Positions 20,237-32,293 are shown, counted from the stretch's first letter. The stretch is DNA of 64,000 nucleotides from Cyprinodon diabolis (GCA_030533445.1 CM060082.1:37012817-37076816); one strand, 5' to 3'. Program-made: numbers and translations. Notes: generated from the letters alone by a model not told the origin.

Positions 20237-21701
20237 CAGAGGTCACGGATTAGCGGACCGCGGTCCGGATCCGGACCCACCTGCTGGCTAATCAGGACCC
20301 AACCTGATTTAAAACATTTAGAAATTACCGCATGTTGTCCGACGACAGTGTCTAACTTCACTTGCACCGCTTCTCCTGTTAATATGGTAAAGCTACACAT
20401 GATACAAATTAGCCAATGAGCTGTCAGTCTGGTTTGCTGCTGCAAGCCACTTTTATTCACAGCAGGCAAACCTGTGGCAAGCCGGGCGATGGGAAAGAAG
20501 GAGAAGATAGTGAGAAAAAGAAAGCAGAGAAAGTGTGGACTGCTGGAAGAACTGCGGTGAACTGGTGAAAGAAAAGTCAAATGTGCTCCAAGTTGACCCT
20601 GCACACTTTGAGTATGTTTGGCTTAACCTGCTGCTGTGAAGCAGGATTCTCCACCATGAATAGAATCAAGAATAAATATTGATTACCTTGATATGTGCTT
20701 GAGAATGGCTTTGTCTCCATTCAAACCCAGATTTAAAGCCTTGCACGGTCAGTTTAGGTGTTTTATAAAATATGAGAATCAGGAAATTGTCTATATACCA
20801 AATTGAAAGATTGTTGTTCTCTACTTAAAAAAACATGGTAGATTTTAAAATGGAAAAATTTTGTATATATATATATATTTTTTTTTAAGTAAATCTTTAA
20901 CATGGATGCATAAACACTTCATTTTATTTCCGTGTTAAATTCAGTTTAAAGTAACAGATTATAATTAAAAATGTCTCCAAACCTTTACTGGTTGATTATT
21001 GTGAAGGACCAAACTTAAATAAGGACAAAAGGTGTTCAAAATTTGAAAAAGTACTTTCATTTAATAGTGTCAAAAATAGTTAATAAAGAATGAAAAGCAA
21101 TAAAAATATCTTAAATAATAAATAACATGGATCTGGGCCCAATTTAACTGAGGTCAACTGAGGAACCAACTCAAACAAAAAACTGACCTGCATACAAAGA
21201 ACTAAAGGCTGCTTAAAAGGGATGGAGTAACCCAAGTCCACCACATGAGGGAGGCACAACATAACAAAAGAACCAATAAATACAAAATTAACTAAAGCTT
21301 TCTATGAAACAAATAAAGCAAAACTAACTTTTACTTAGCAGAAACAATAATAAGTGAGTATTTAAGTGGCAAAATTAACTAATTAAAAACAACTTGAAAC
21401 AAGTCTCCCCCGTCAGTCTTTAAAAACAAATGGTATGCTCCAGGTTTCCTCCTCCGGCTGGTTTACATCAGCAGCACCTCAAACAAAAAAAACAAAAAAA
21501 CAAAAAAGTGTAAGTAAACCATTCAGAAAGACATTAACTAAAGTGTGCACCCATTAGAAAATACCTGTCTAAAAGAAATAATCAACTTAAACATAAATAT
21601 AATATAATATAAAGAAAGAAAAAAATGATTAATACGATGTGGTGGTGGGAGGATCATCCACCACAATGATTTTCTTTATTCTGACCCCTTGGTTACCCCT
21701 G
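20237..21701 (+). mobile_element. Deletion-derivative hAT transposon with 8-bp TSD
   Basis: The left end CAGAGGTCACGG and the right end CCTTGGTTACCCCTG are imperfect inverted repeats. They are flanked by CCATAGAG (20229-20236) and CCCTAGAG (21702-21709), an 8-bp duplication with one mismatch as expected for hAT. Inside, near 20489-20570 plus, lies MGKKEKIVRKRKQRK, a basic N-terminal peptide. Soon after come CCEAGFSTMNRIKNKY-type residues (about 20630-20680), which belong to the C-terminal hAT dimerisation region. The transposase centre, including the catalytic residues, is therefore deleted. The element is non-autonomous. A partial copy in the opposite orientation is at 36300-36710. Confidence 0.8.
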
Positions 21702-21709
21702 CCCTAGAG

Positions 21710-22559
21710 AGAAGCATGTGTCTCAAGAGCCATTTGTTAGCCATCCTTAGGCTGTAAATAAAATTAATTTAATGGCACTAAACCAATAAAAAAAGTTAAC
21801 GTGTGTTAATGTGATTGGACAAATGAACAAATTTTACCTGGTTCTACAACTACATTTGAAAAGGGTAATCATACTTTTCAGCCTCATTGCACTAATGCCT
21901 CACCCTCACAAAGACAATAGATGCTGTGGGGAAACTTGCCCAGCAAGTTCTTAAGTGTTTTTTTTCCCTCAAGAAAATAAACATGTTTCACTGTTTGTAT
22001 CTATAAAAGGCCTTTTTATTTTTATTTTATTTTTTTACTATGTTTCCAATGTATTGCAATGAGAGACTCACCATTTATAAAAAAAAAAAAAAAAAAAAGC
22101 TTTTTTTCATGAACCTCTCCAGCTGTGCTCTTTCATGGGCTGGTATCTAGATGGAGCCGCTGCAGTTGGGCTGTTTTTTTCCCCCATTGAATGAATTAGA
22201 GTTAGAAAAATTAACTATAAACTTTATAATCTCTCTACTTGAAAATATTACCTAAAAGAATCAAAGCCCCAGTAACTTATGTGCTTACTGGGACAGACCT
22301 AAACAGCCCTTCAATTGACAGCTGCTCATATACGTGACCCTCTGCTTTTATATGAAAATGTACCATATCAGAAAAAATTCATATATGATCTCATACAATA
22401 AAAGTACACAAGCTTCAGGTGTTTGAACTTGCCCACTGAAAGGAAAATTTATTTTTGGCTCAGAACCTGTTTCCTGCACCTAGCTCTTTTAAAGGTAACA
22501 ATAACAATGGAGCTGTGAAAAAACTCTGAAGTGGAACACTTTCCCTTTAATGTGTTTAC
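21710..22559. other. DNA upstream of serpin copy B, no gene seen
   Basis: AT-rich, with a 19-A run at 22080-22098 and a TTTTATTTTATTTTTT run before it. No exon supported. Confidence 0.45.
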
Positions 22560-22636
22560 TTGGGAGTGCTCACCTGAGTATAATACTGACTCCGCCCATG
22601 AATCAGTCCTGATCACTTTGAGACACATACCCCAGG
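22560..22636 (+). promoter_or_regulatory. Candidate promoter and non-coding first exon of serpin copy B
   Basis: TATA-like GAGTATAATAC (about 22576-22586) and GC-box-like CTCCGCCCAT are followed by about 45 bases ending at a strong donor, CCCAGG|GTAAGT (exon end 22636). Ov-serpin genes have a non-coding exon 1 before the ATG exon, and copy B's ATG exon has an acceptor (ATATCAG) just before its ATG at 23462. The pairing is inferred from signals only. Confidence 0.4.
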
Positions 22637-23461
22637 GTAAGTAAAATGTAAAATTTTCTAAGGAATATTATGATGGTGATTAATAACTAAAGGACTAAAA
22701 AATTTATTGGTTCTAGTCACACATACAAAAATGTTTATTATCCAACAAACTGGTAGGAACTGAAAAAGACTAGTAATTCATTCAAGAATGTAACATTCAG
22801 TTTGAATGATGTAATTACAATTGTCATGACAGTCATGCACCCTTGAATTGAGTGGTCTCCTGGCATCCTCTTGTTGCCACATTAACTGGTATGATCACGA
22901 TAAGACCACTACTTTTATTTAGTAACACTCAACGATTATTATGGTGTCAGGATTGTGCCAAAAGTCCACACACTCAATAAATACTACTACGAGCAGCTTT
23001 ACTTCAATAAAGACGCTCATGAACAACTCCTCACGTGCATGTTTAGCATGTAACATTTGCAAATACAGTATGACAGGCACCGATATATCACACATGAGTG
23101 CTTGTTCTTTTACACCACAGGTGCGCAGCCTACTTCCTCTTCCTGTGTGGACCTGTCTCCAGGTGCCCGTGTCAAGTTTTGTCACTTTGAAGCCGTTACC
23201 CACTGGACAAAGCAACCTGCCTCTGATTGGATACTTTTCAAGAAATCCAGCAGGGTTAATGATCACTTTTCTGTTAATCTCAATTCAACTATTTCTTCAC
23301 AACCACCTTTAACTTTTGGGCAATTATCAAATTCTTCAACTTAATCAGATTTCTGCCTGCCTGACTGCATTTGGTTCCTACTTGAAGACTGATGTTTCCT
23401 GGCAGGTTATATGATTTTAAAACCACTGATGTCATTTATCCTCTCTTTATATCAGACAAAA
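22637..23461. other. Putative intron 1 of copy B with unassigned repeat-like DNA
   Basis: Open frames of 115 and 123 codons lie antisense to each other at 22919-23312. Neither resembles a known family, and their overlap argues that at most one is real. Two AATAAA-type words (22978, 23008) suggest a retroelement fragment. Confidence 0.35.
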
Positions 23462-24091
23462 ATGGCTTCAACCCGGCCCTATATCCAAGGCCAACACCAC
23501 CTTCTGTCTGGATTTGCTTAGGAAGCTGAGTGAGGACAACAACACTGCAAATATCTTCTTCTCTCCTTTCAGCATCTCTGCAGCTCTTTCTATGGTAACG
23601 ATGGGAGCCAGAGGCAATACAGCCTCTCAGATATCAAGGGTGAGTTAATATTGTGTTCACTTCACCAAAAACCCAAGTCATAGTGTTTCTCTTTTTGGTG
23701 CAATAAATTCAACCTTTCATGTTTTAGAGTTCCTAAAGAGAAAGTGAATCCATTTGTCTTGTTTTTGCACAGTGCTTGAAAATCCAGTCTTGTCAGGATG
23801 ATGTCCACACTCTGTTTGCCAAACTGCTCAATAAGCTCGACCAGCCAGAAGCTCCATTTGCTCTCAGTGTTGCCAACAGACTGTATGGAGAGCAGTCCTA
23901 TGGCTTTCTGCAGGTGAGTCATTTGTATGATGTTTAAACATCAGTTTATATATGGAACCCCTAAACTATAATGCAGTTGTGTATCTTCATAGAACATGTA
24001 AGCAAAATATCAATTGAAAGCAATGCTTTATTTGAGCAATTCACAACTTTAAATTCACGTGCTGCATACATTCTGTATCTTACACACAGTA

Positions 24092-24132
<41 letters not shown>

Positions 24133-27100
24133 TTCTCTATCGTTGCCCTCACCTTCCAGACTCTTTCTAGTTCTTCCCTGAGCCCATGGTATTTCTCCAG
24201 GTTCTCATGTGTTTTTTTTGCTGATGCTTCCAACACTCACTTCAGTTTCTAAGAAAATAAGAATATAGTATAGGATCATTTAAAAATAATAATGCAGAGA
24301 TAGTGGTGTGCCGAAAGGTATGTACACTGAATATGCAGTAAATAGTCGGTGGAGGCACTGCATCAATACTGTTTAGGTGTTCTGGAACTCAACAATAATT
24401 TTATAGAAACCTTCACCATTTCTACATTGTTGCTCTTTGGTCTCTCATTGTCCTCTTGGCAAAATCTCATAGGTTATAACAAAGTGACTAGTAACCATCA
24501 GTATTTACTAGGAAGCTGAATTAGAGATACAATCATTAGTTTGTTTTATAACAGCTATTTGTCCTCTCAGGAATTTTTAACCAAAACAAGGGCCTATTAT
24601 AACTCGAAGCTGGAGTCTGTGGACTTCAGAACCAGCTGTGAGGAAGCCAGAGTCAAGATCAACAGCTGGGTAGAGGAGCAGACACAAGGTGGATCTCACA
24701 CTTTAGTTCATCATCTGACCCTATCCTACACATAATAAAGAAGAAATCTGAAGACCATTAGCTCCCTCTGGTGTTAATGTGATGTTAAAAGCATCAGCTT
24801 CTATGTCGTTTGCTCTTATCTGATTGATTTTGTCAATAGGTAAAATCAAGGGTATGGTGTCTGAGGGCGCATTGGACAACATGACCAAGATGGTCCTGGT
24901 GAATGCCATCTACTTCAAAGGCACTTGGAATGATCCATTTAACAAACTTGAAACTTATGAAGATCAGTTCAGACTCAACAAGGTCAACAAGCCCTCAGTC
25001 AGCTGTTCTAAATAGTAATAGGACTTTCCATTTATTTTCCTTGGGTTTCTTTGACATTCAGTTTTTTTTTTGTTTTGTTATTTATGTGTGTTTTTTTTAT
25101 TTTATTTTTTTATGTTCAGAATAAAAAGAAAACTGTACAGATTATGCAAAAAGAAGCATTATTTTCAATTGCCTTCATTCCTGAAGCCAACTGTCAGGTA
25201 ATAAAGATATTCATTCAGTTAAAAACACAGTCAATGCCAGGAAAAGACTGGCTTTCATCCCAGTATGTATATTTATTTTATCTTGGAAACGTTCTGTTCT
25301 ACAGATCCTGGAGATGCCTTACAAAGGGAAGGAGCTGAGCAAGCTGATCTTTTTACCTAAACAGATAGAAGACAAAACAACAGGTCTGGATAAGGTACAG
25401 TAAGGCTCTCTCAGTCTCAAAGTTTAATAAAACACACTGCAACATCCAATGATTTATATAAAACTGAGACTGGAGAGGAAACTGGCTTTGAATGTTCTCT
25501 GATTATCTGCCTGAAGTGATTACTTTTTTTGGTATTTTTTTATAGAATTTTATTAGCTGGAGTAGAAAATGTGGATTAACATTGAAGGCTTTGATTTTAG
25601 TCGCTTTGTATTTTAGTGCCCTGATAACACTGTGTAATAATAACCTGCCAGAAAACATAATGTTAACTTAATCTCAAAAAGATTTTTAATGATCCTCTGA
25701 ACATCTCCATTATTAGAGCACTTGGCCCAGAGAAGCTCTTTGGAAAAACTTAACCCCAAACACCAGATTGTAATAATTGGTTTAAGCAATCTGACCCAAA
25801 TGCAGAGAACCCCTCAGAGACCAAATGACAAAAGTTGAACAGGTTTATTGAATGTTGATGAAAAACAGAAGTAGGAGCGGAAACTCAAACGACTGGTGAA
25901 CCGGAAACGGAAAGTCTGAAGGAGAGATCACAGTGATATGTTCAGGGACCGTAGGAAAATTGACTGAGGCTTGAATATAGCTGGAGAGACACTCACGTTT
26001 GAGGGGGCTCTTGTTAATCCTTGAATCCAGTTTGTGGGGGATTAATCCAGAAGAGAGCGAACTCGTTGGAGAGCGGACAGGTAGACATACGTTGAACCCA
26101 GAGGAGTAAAGGAGCGGACTGTCACTTGGTTTTCCGATGAGGACTTGAACGGATCATGTGGAGGTTTACCCCTGATCAGTGTGTACTCAGTAATCCTTCC
26201 AGGGGGAGAAGGTCCAGGTTATCCAGCTACACAGGAAAGGCTTCTGCCGAAGAACAAAGACAAAAACAAGATGAGATTTACAGAAACAAAGCTTCGGTTA
26301 GACTCCGCTAATATCAGCTTGGCTAGAGTACCCAAAACTGGCAAACACTCTGGCGTCGAGATAGGGACAGCCCGCTGCTCAAATACTCCTCCGGTAATGA
26401 TCCAACGAGCTGCAGGTGTGCAGAGAGGCCCAACGAGGAAACAGGGAACCACCTGGTGGCAGAGAGAGAAAAACACAAAAACAACCCACACAAACTGGAT
26501 TCCTAACACAGACGTCATTTAGACGTTAGGTTTTAAGCTAAAACTGGTCAGTCCATCATAGTCTTCATTTAGAAATACTTGTTGAATATGGGCCAGTGTT
26601 TGGTCGCTCTAATTTTGTTCCACCTAAGTCCAATAATATATGTTGAAAAAATATTGCAAACCAAGTTTTCAGCATCTTTTGAAGGATCTAAAAATAACAA
26701 CTTTAAAAATGTCACTTTTCAATCAAATGTACACGTTTGGTGGTAAATCATGTTGTCTTTTCAAGCTCTTATCAACCAATATTTGCTCGGCTGGTATTTG
26801 ATATCATGGTTAGACTTGATCTGAATTGATCAAATCAACAAAGACACAAAAGCCATTGTGAAAGTGCATCAATAATCGACAAGATGAGTGCTATGCAAGT
26901 AGTGCTGACAGTAAGAAAGAAGGTAGGAAGAGAAAGCAGGATGCTTCCTTTCGATCATTCATTTAGCATATGGACCTCAACTGCATAGCTATAAGGTCCT
27001 CGAGTAACAGGACATATAGGCACAGTCCACCTCATAGAAGTGTTAAAAATTGCCTTATTTGTCATGTGCTCTGTGATACATGAACATGTACACGCCTTCA

Positions 27101-30100
27101 TATGTATTAGGTTGTATAAACAGAGAGCTCCAGCCATCTGCTACATTTATGTAACTTGCATTATTTGTATTATTTTATTTATTTTTTTTTCTCAAAGGGC
27201 TGTAGTCCTGGTTTAGCCTTTTGCTTTTAAATCTGTTGTATTAATACAGTGGTCTGGCTGGTCTTTAAATAAAAAATGATCAAATAAAAATGCAAGATTG
27301 GTTGATGCTAAAAGAGCTTTGTGCAAACTGTTTATAAAAACACTAGACATTTAGCTTCATGATTAATTGCTTGGCTGGTAAGCAAAAGCAACATTATGCT
27401 GTTTCGGTGTTTGTGACTACTGTTTTTTGAATGCTTCTACTCTGTGATAGTAGCAGAGGGAAATTTTGCAGCATAGCTAAATTAACTCAACATATTAATT
27501 TAATTTATAAAAGGGTTTGTATCTGAGTGTATATGTAGCATATTACCTACTGGTACCTGGCAGTTGTGCTGCAGCTTCTTGGGAGTTGGGAAGAAAATAA
27601 TGAAAACTGACCATAATTTCTTCTTTAATATGACAAATGTGACTGTAGTTCTGCATTGACTTCTATATGCTTTGTGAGGGCTATAAAACCTAACAAATTA
27701 ACAACAAAAGATTCTTAGTATTACCAATGGAGGTATTTGTTTTTATTCATAGATAACTTTCTAAATGTATATCAAGCCCATCTGAAAGTGTTTTACATGA
27801 ATTAGATAATAAAATAGAACATAATAAAATCAGAATACAGGAAAATAAAGATAAGAAAACATTTGCAAAAAAAATAAAACAGTTGGACCACAACCTTATA
27901 ATAATAAGTCAGTTAACAGTTCAACATATCAAAGGCATTTCTAAACAAATGGGATTTTAACTTTAAAATAACTCAAGCTTTCACAACTTTTCCAGTCTTC
28001 TGGGAGTTTGTTTCTGATAAGTGGAGCATAGGAACTAAATGCTGCTTCTCCATGTTTGGTTCTTGTTCTCTGTGAACAGAGTAGACTGGAACTAGGAGAC
28101 CTGAGTGGTCTGGGAGGTTGATACACTGACCATAAATCTGTGATATTGAGGTATATTGAGGTGCTTAGTTCTAGTGAGAACACAGGAAGTAGCGTATTGA
28201 ATCAGCTGCAGCTGTCTGATGGACATTTTAGGCAAAACCCTGAAGAGACTGTTGCAGCTATCGCTTCTATTAAAATAAATTTAACAAAAATTAATTGAAC
28301 TTTATTGATCTCACAATGGAGAAATTAACTGTCTGAAGAAATTCACCTCTGCATTTAACACATCCCCTTTGGGGAGCAGTGGGCTGCCATCGTGCGGCGC
28401 CCGGGGAGCAGTGTGGGGTTAAGGCTCTTACTCAGGGACCCAGACGGGCAGGCTTTGGAAGTGGAGCTTGAGCTTAGAATGTCTGGATTCCAAGTGCAAT
28501 GCCCCAACCCCCTAGGCCACCACTCCCTGCTAAAGATAAATGCATGCAAAATCTCATTCTTCCACCTCTAAAAGAGTAAAAAAAATTACATTTTTTATTC
28601 TCATTTAGACAGTTCTCTTTGGCATTCCAAAGAACATACACAAGTGATGATATATTCAGTAAAGCTATGTCATGGTCCATATTAATTTAATTACTGGCTT
28701 CTTGTCTCTGCTTGGATCACCTAAATAATATCCCTTCTCACTTTTCACGTTCTCCGCGGTAATGCATCATCTTACTTCAAAGATCTCCCAAATCTTCACC
28801 GTCCTTTAAGCAGTTTCTGTTCTTTGAAAGGAAGCAAATAAGGCTGGGCTTTTATCTGCATCTTGGCTGCAGAACCGTCTGCCTTCCTGCCTGAGAGCTT
28901 GACAGACCATGGCACACCTAATTGTTGGGATCTGGAGGCTTGTCTACTTTCTCCACCAGAGGGCGCACGAGATCTCTCCTGAGGGCATGAGCTGACTTCG
29001 ACACCTGTTTCCCATCTGCTCATCAGGAGCCCTACTTAAGGAGGAGGAGGCTGACACTTCCCTGCCAGAGTGTTTGCCAGTAATGGTACAGCAAAACCTG
29101 AGCCAGCTCCTCTGATCTGTTACCCTGATTTTGTGAACTAATCTGATCCTGTGTTCTTCTGTCTCTCAGACCCTGACTTATCTGGATATCAGTCATCCTG
29201 GGAAAAACAATCACTGCCTGGAACCTGCCTGCCTGCCCTCCGTCTCAGCATCCGTCTCTGCCTCTGCCCTCAGCCCTCTGCCTGCCGACTAGCCTCTGGA
29301 CCCACAAGGTTCCCCCCCTGCTGATCAGATTCCCCTCTGAGCAGGTATTTATCCAAGTATCTGTGAAATGCAAGTTTCCTGGATCCACTCTAACAGATCT
29401 GTCCTCCCCTAGTGGCTTCCCTCCGGTGACGAGTCTGACAAACCAAGATCCTCTGTACATTTTCTTAAGAACATTGTTTAATAAACCATTTAACTTTTTC
29501 CTGGTCTTAAGAGTGTTTTCTGCATGTGGGTTAGACGCCTAGACCTCAACATGAAACTAATAAACCTAATGTTTTTCTGATCTTTTTCAATTTTGTTTTT
29601 TCTGCTTTAGTATTTTATATTATTTGTTTATATTATCATTTTATATATGTTTTTATATTAGTCTATTATTATTATATTATTCTGTGCATTTAAAGGTTTA
29701 TAATATTGATAGGTTTAGCTCATAGAGATTTCTGTAAATGTAAATCAGGATATAAACTTATCATTATAATTCTCCATCAAGCTAGGAAGACTTCTCACTT
29801 ATGAGAAATTCATGGAGTGGACTCATCCAGACAAAATGGAACACCGTGAGGTCGATGTGAAGCTTCCTCGATTCAAAGTGGAGGAGAGTTATGACCTGAA
29901 CAAAGTCCTGAGCAGCATGGGCATGGTGGATGTTTTTGATGAGACAAAGTGCGATTTCTCTGGTGAGACACTTAAATATGAGTAAGATGTAATTTAGCTG
30001 AGTATTGTGATTACCAGCTCTGCACATATTCTACATAATTGGCCACTTTTGATCTGTACTCTCTTAAGAAAAACAAATTTACATAATTCACATTTACTTC

Positions 30101-30466
30101 TATTTTATTTCATCCTAAACGACACAGTTGGTTACATAATTTGGCTCTTACTAAGTAAAATTCCCAGATGCTTAATTTTAATTATATGTTTATGGATTTC
30201 CTTTATATATTTTTGTTTTAATAGCATTTCTTGTCTTATCTGGGACAGGCATGTCTGCCAACAACAAGCTCTTTTTATCCAAAATCACCCATAAGGCCTT
30301 TGTGGAAGTGAACGAGGAGGGAACTCAAGCTGCTGCTTCCACTGGTTGCTGTTCTAGTTGTTCAGGAATTTTAAAGTTTACTGCTGATCATCCCTTCCTC
30401 TTCTTCATTCGACATAACCCGTCCGTGAGTGTTCTCTTTGCTGGAAGCTTCTGCTCCCCCGAGTGA
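23462..30466 (+). CDS. serpinb1l: Clade B serpin copy B (leukocyte elastase inhibitor-like), eight coding exons
   Basis: Serine/cysteine protease inhibitor of the ov-serpin group, cytosolic or released without a classical signal peptide. Exons: 23462-23639, 23773-23913, 24571-24688, 24840-24982, 25120-25197, 25305-25394, 29782-29962, 30249-30466. All have AG/GT borders and consistent phases (0,0,1,0,0,0,1). Landmarks in order: [92 protein letters not shown] hinge, [11 protein letters not shown]. Total is about 381 codons, normal for the family. Oddity: the ATG at 23462 is one base out of frame with LSKANTTF (one extra base, in a GG of CGGCCC). Either the start is lost or the assembly has an error. 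The long intron 25395-29781 holds two solo LTRs and a SINE. The symbol is a family label; orthology is unresolved. Confidence 0.88.
24097..24125. repeat. (AT)n microsatellite in copy B intron
   Basis: About fourteen AT units followed by ACACAC, between copy B exons 3 and 4. Confidence 0.9.
25769..26508 (-). mobile_element. Solo LTR in the copy B intron
   Basis: On the minus strand it runs TGTTAGGAATCCAG to AATTATTACA, with AATAAACCTGTTCAAC near its 3' end (poly(A) signal) followed by CTCTGCATTTGGGTCAGA. Flanks are CAGAT (25764-25768) and CAGAC (26509-26513), a 5-bp duplication with one mismatch. It shares the block CTTGGCTAGAGTACCCAAAA (about 26319) with the solo LTR at 55422-56189. Confidence 0.75.
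26514..27927. other. Copy B intron, nothing recognised
   Basis: AT-rich DNA with no exon or element end I can support. Confidence 0.45.
27928..28270 (-). repeat. Dispersed teleost repeat fragment
   Basis: Contains AACTAAATGCTGCTTCTCCA and GACCTGAGTGGTCTGGGAGG, phrases of a repeat widespread in fish. Its general type is shared with 43870-44560. Class uncertain, probably part of a retroelement tail. Confidence 0.45.
28293..28527 (-). mobile_element. tRNA-derived SINE, copy 3
   Basis: Minus strand begins GGGAGTGGTGGCCTAGGGGG and keeps CCACACTGCTCCCCGGGCGC and AAGGGGATGTGTTAAATGCA. The 3' end reads CATTGTGAGATCAATAAAGT. Same family as 14126, 19900 and 32955. Confidence 0.82.
28923..29556 (+). 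mobile_element. Solo LTR related to the chromovirus LTR, with CTAAT duplication
   Basis: Begins TGTTGGGATCTGGAGG, like the chromovirus LTR at 42919 (TGTTGGGAGCTGGGGAGG). It has ACTTAAGGAGGAGG, then AATAAACCATTTAACTTTTT, TCTGCATGTGGGTTAGACGC and an ATGAAA end that matches ATGACA of the other LTR. Exact 5-bp duplications CTAAT lie at 28918-28922 and 29557-29561. No internal sequence remains. Confidence 0.8.
29782..29962 (+). CDS. serpinb1l: Serpin copy B exon 8
   Basis: 181-bp exon [19 protein letters not shown]...[20 protein letters not shown]...CDFSG. The acceptor is ATCAAG|CTAGG and the donor TCTG|GTGAGA. It starts only 225 bases after the solo LTR at 28923-29556. Confidence 0.9.
30249..30466 (+). 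CDS. serpinb1l: Serpin copy B terminal exon with short Cys-rich reactive loop
   Basis: Encodes [32 protein letters not shown] hinge, then [10 protein letters not shown] and [15 protein letters not shown]. Hinge residues P15-P9 are small and inhibitory-type. From the first Glu of EEGT to HPF the loop is 28 residues, against 31 in copy C and 30 in copy A, so P1 cannot be placed securely. Counting 17 gives Ser-Gly, with a Cys one residue earlier. Three cysteines within five residues are unusual and could make the loop redox-sensitive. Confidence 0.88.
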
Positions 30467-30896
30467 GCTCCATGTCCATCTGAGTGATGGGTCTACTGGT
30501 TAAAGGTTACTGATCTGTTCATATATATATATATTCCTGCACATAGTTGGACATCTGCATATTGGAGAACTTCTGTTTTAGAACGTTTTAGTCTAGTTTG
30601 GGATCTATTATTTGAGAGCTCATAAAGAATCTTTCTTTATATCCTAGTTTAAACTAAATAGCACGAAAACCCATGTAAGAAACCGCATTTTTTTCTTTTC
30701 ACCTTGTTGGAGTTTGTATTGGTAGAATTACTCTACCAGAGGCAGTGAGAGGCAGATCCTTAATCAAGTTCCTCTTTTCCTGAACCAGCCTTAAGCTTCC
30801 AGTACCTACAGAAATGTTTAAAAACCTTCAGTACTTCTTATATAACTCTGACCAGTTTTACTCAGACAAATGTTTTTTAGCTCTTCTGATAGTTCT

Positions 30897-30902
30897 AATA
30901 AA
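30897..30902 (+). terminator. Candidate polyadenylation signal of copy B
   Basis: AATAAA about 430 bases downstream of the copy B stop codon, followed by GT/T-rich sequence. Confidence 0.45.
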
Positions 30903-31271
30903 AATTGTCTACCCAAACAGATTTATTTCACGTTTGTGCTTTTTGTTTACATTTTAATGTTTCAAAATATTCAAGAAACAATTATCAGACAAACTCTTTA
31001 AAGAGACGTGTTAATAGTACAGTAATTTAATGTAATAGTGCTATTTCTTGATGCCTTGTTTGCCTCTACTCAGCCCAGAAGCAGAGATGTACACAGATAG
31101 ACAGTAGGTGGTGCTAGTACGACTACTTGTTTTTTTTGCGCCATTTTTTACTGTTACTTTACTGTTACATTTTTTACTGTTACTTTACTACCAGTCTCTA
31201 AAATTTTGTCATTTGCCTCACATGTTCCATGACTTCGACCAGGCGCCCATAGAATTTTTGTAATGTAGCCC

Positions 31272-31628
31272 TACACTAAAAATTTTTTTTTTATCTAGAT
31301 AAGTCATTTTTTCTTAAAATAAGTGCATTTATTCTTGGATTGAGGAGGTAAAAGAGACATTTTGCCAATGGAACAAGACAATTTAAACTTAAAATAAGAA
31401 AACACAATTGTGTTGTCTTATTCCAAGTGCATATTAACTAATTATCTTATTCTAGTAAAAATACTAATTCCATTGTGCTGATGAAGGTTCTCAGTCATCC
31501 AGGTCATAGTCATTATAGTCAAAAACTAATTCCATTGGAAAACTATCTCATTTACCTGCTCAAATTAAGGGTAAATACACTTAATTTAAGATTTTTTTTA
31601 CTTATATCTAGATAGTTTTTACAGTGTA
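31272..31628 (-). mobile_element. MITE family M1 copy (CACTG...CAGTG ends) with a 49-bp insertion
   Basis: Right end reads CTAGATAGTTTTTACAGTG and left end CACTAAAAATTTTTTTTTTA. The body has the family words TTAAAATAAGTGCATTTATT, TGAGGAGGTAAAAGAGACA and ACCTGCTCAAATTAAGGGT. Inside, 31476-31524 is a foreign 49-bp piece bounded by a 13-bp direct repeat (ACTAATTCCATTG). Other copies: 32294-32675, 62225-62516, 62516-62788. Confidence 0.75.
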
Positions 31629-31639
31629 ATAAAATAAGA

Positions 31640-32290
31640 ATGAAAACAAACAAGTTCCAGGGCATCGGGTCATCGAGACGCCCCACTCAGATGGTGTTAT
31701 AGGCACATCTCATTGGCAGGAGGCCCAGGACCCGCTGGAGGGACTATGCTGGGCTGGAAGCGCCTCAGGCTTTCCACAGCAGAGCTGTAGGAGGTGACTG
31801 GGTGTCTCTGCTGAGACTGCTGTCTTTGCCACCTGGTCCTTGATGAAGAAGACAGAAGAGAAAATAAACAAATTAAATGTATCTCACAGGTGTATCTATA
31901 TTCACTATAGTGGTCAATGATGACTTCTATTTGACATGTATTTCAAATTGAATATACGATAGAAAAGTATATCCTTTAAACCTTTATTATTTAAATACAA
32001 ATATAAAGCTAACCCATACAAGAAAAGACTAGAGTTGATTTAACTCCCACAAAGTTGATTTTAACACTTTTTCCCTTTTAAGAGACATATCCAACTGCTT
32101 GTGCTCTTCACCTTATTTTATGATTCAGAGACCAGCGTAGAATCATCATTTTAAAACAGTATGCTATAAACAGAGACATTACAAAGTGTGCAGTTTGGGA
32201 AGCTCTTTTAGTGATCCCTTTGATTTTCCAGTCAAGACTAGACTCACACTGGGGCACTGTGCATATGCTGTCCGCTGCACTGACATCTCA
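31640..32290. other. Unassigned DNA between two M1 MITEs
   Basis: A segment at 31655-31860 has GGCATCGGGTCATCGAGACG and GGCTTTCCACAGCAGAGC. These words look like a decayed retroelement, but I cannot place it. No gene supported. Confidence 0.4.
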
Positions 32291-32293
32291 CGA

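Noticed and set aside
22919..23312. Antisense pair of 115- and 123-codon frames before serpin copy B
   Set aside because: Mutually overlapping, no family resemblance, and nearby AATAAA words suggest a repeat fragment rather than a gene.
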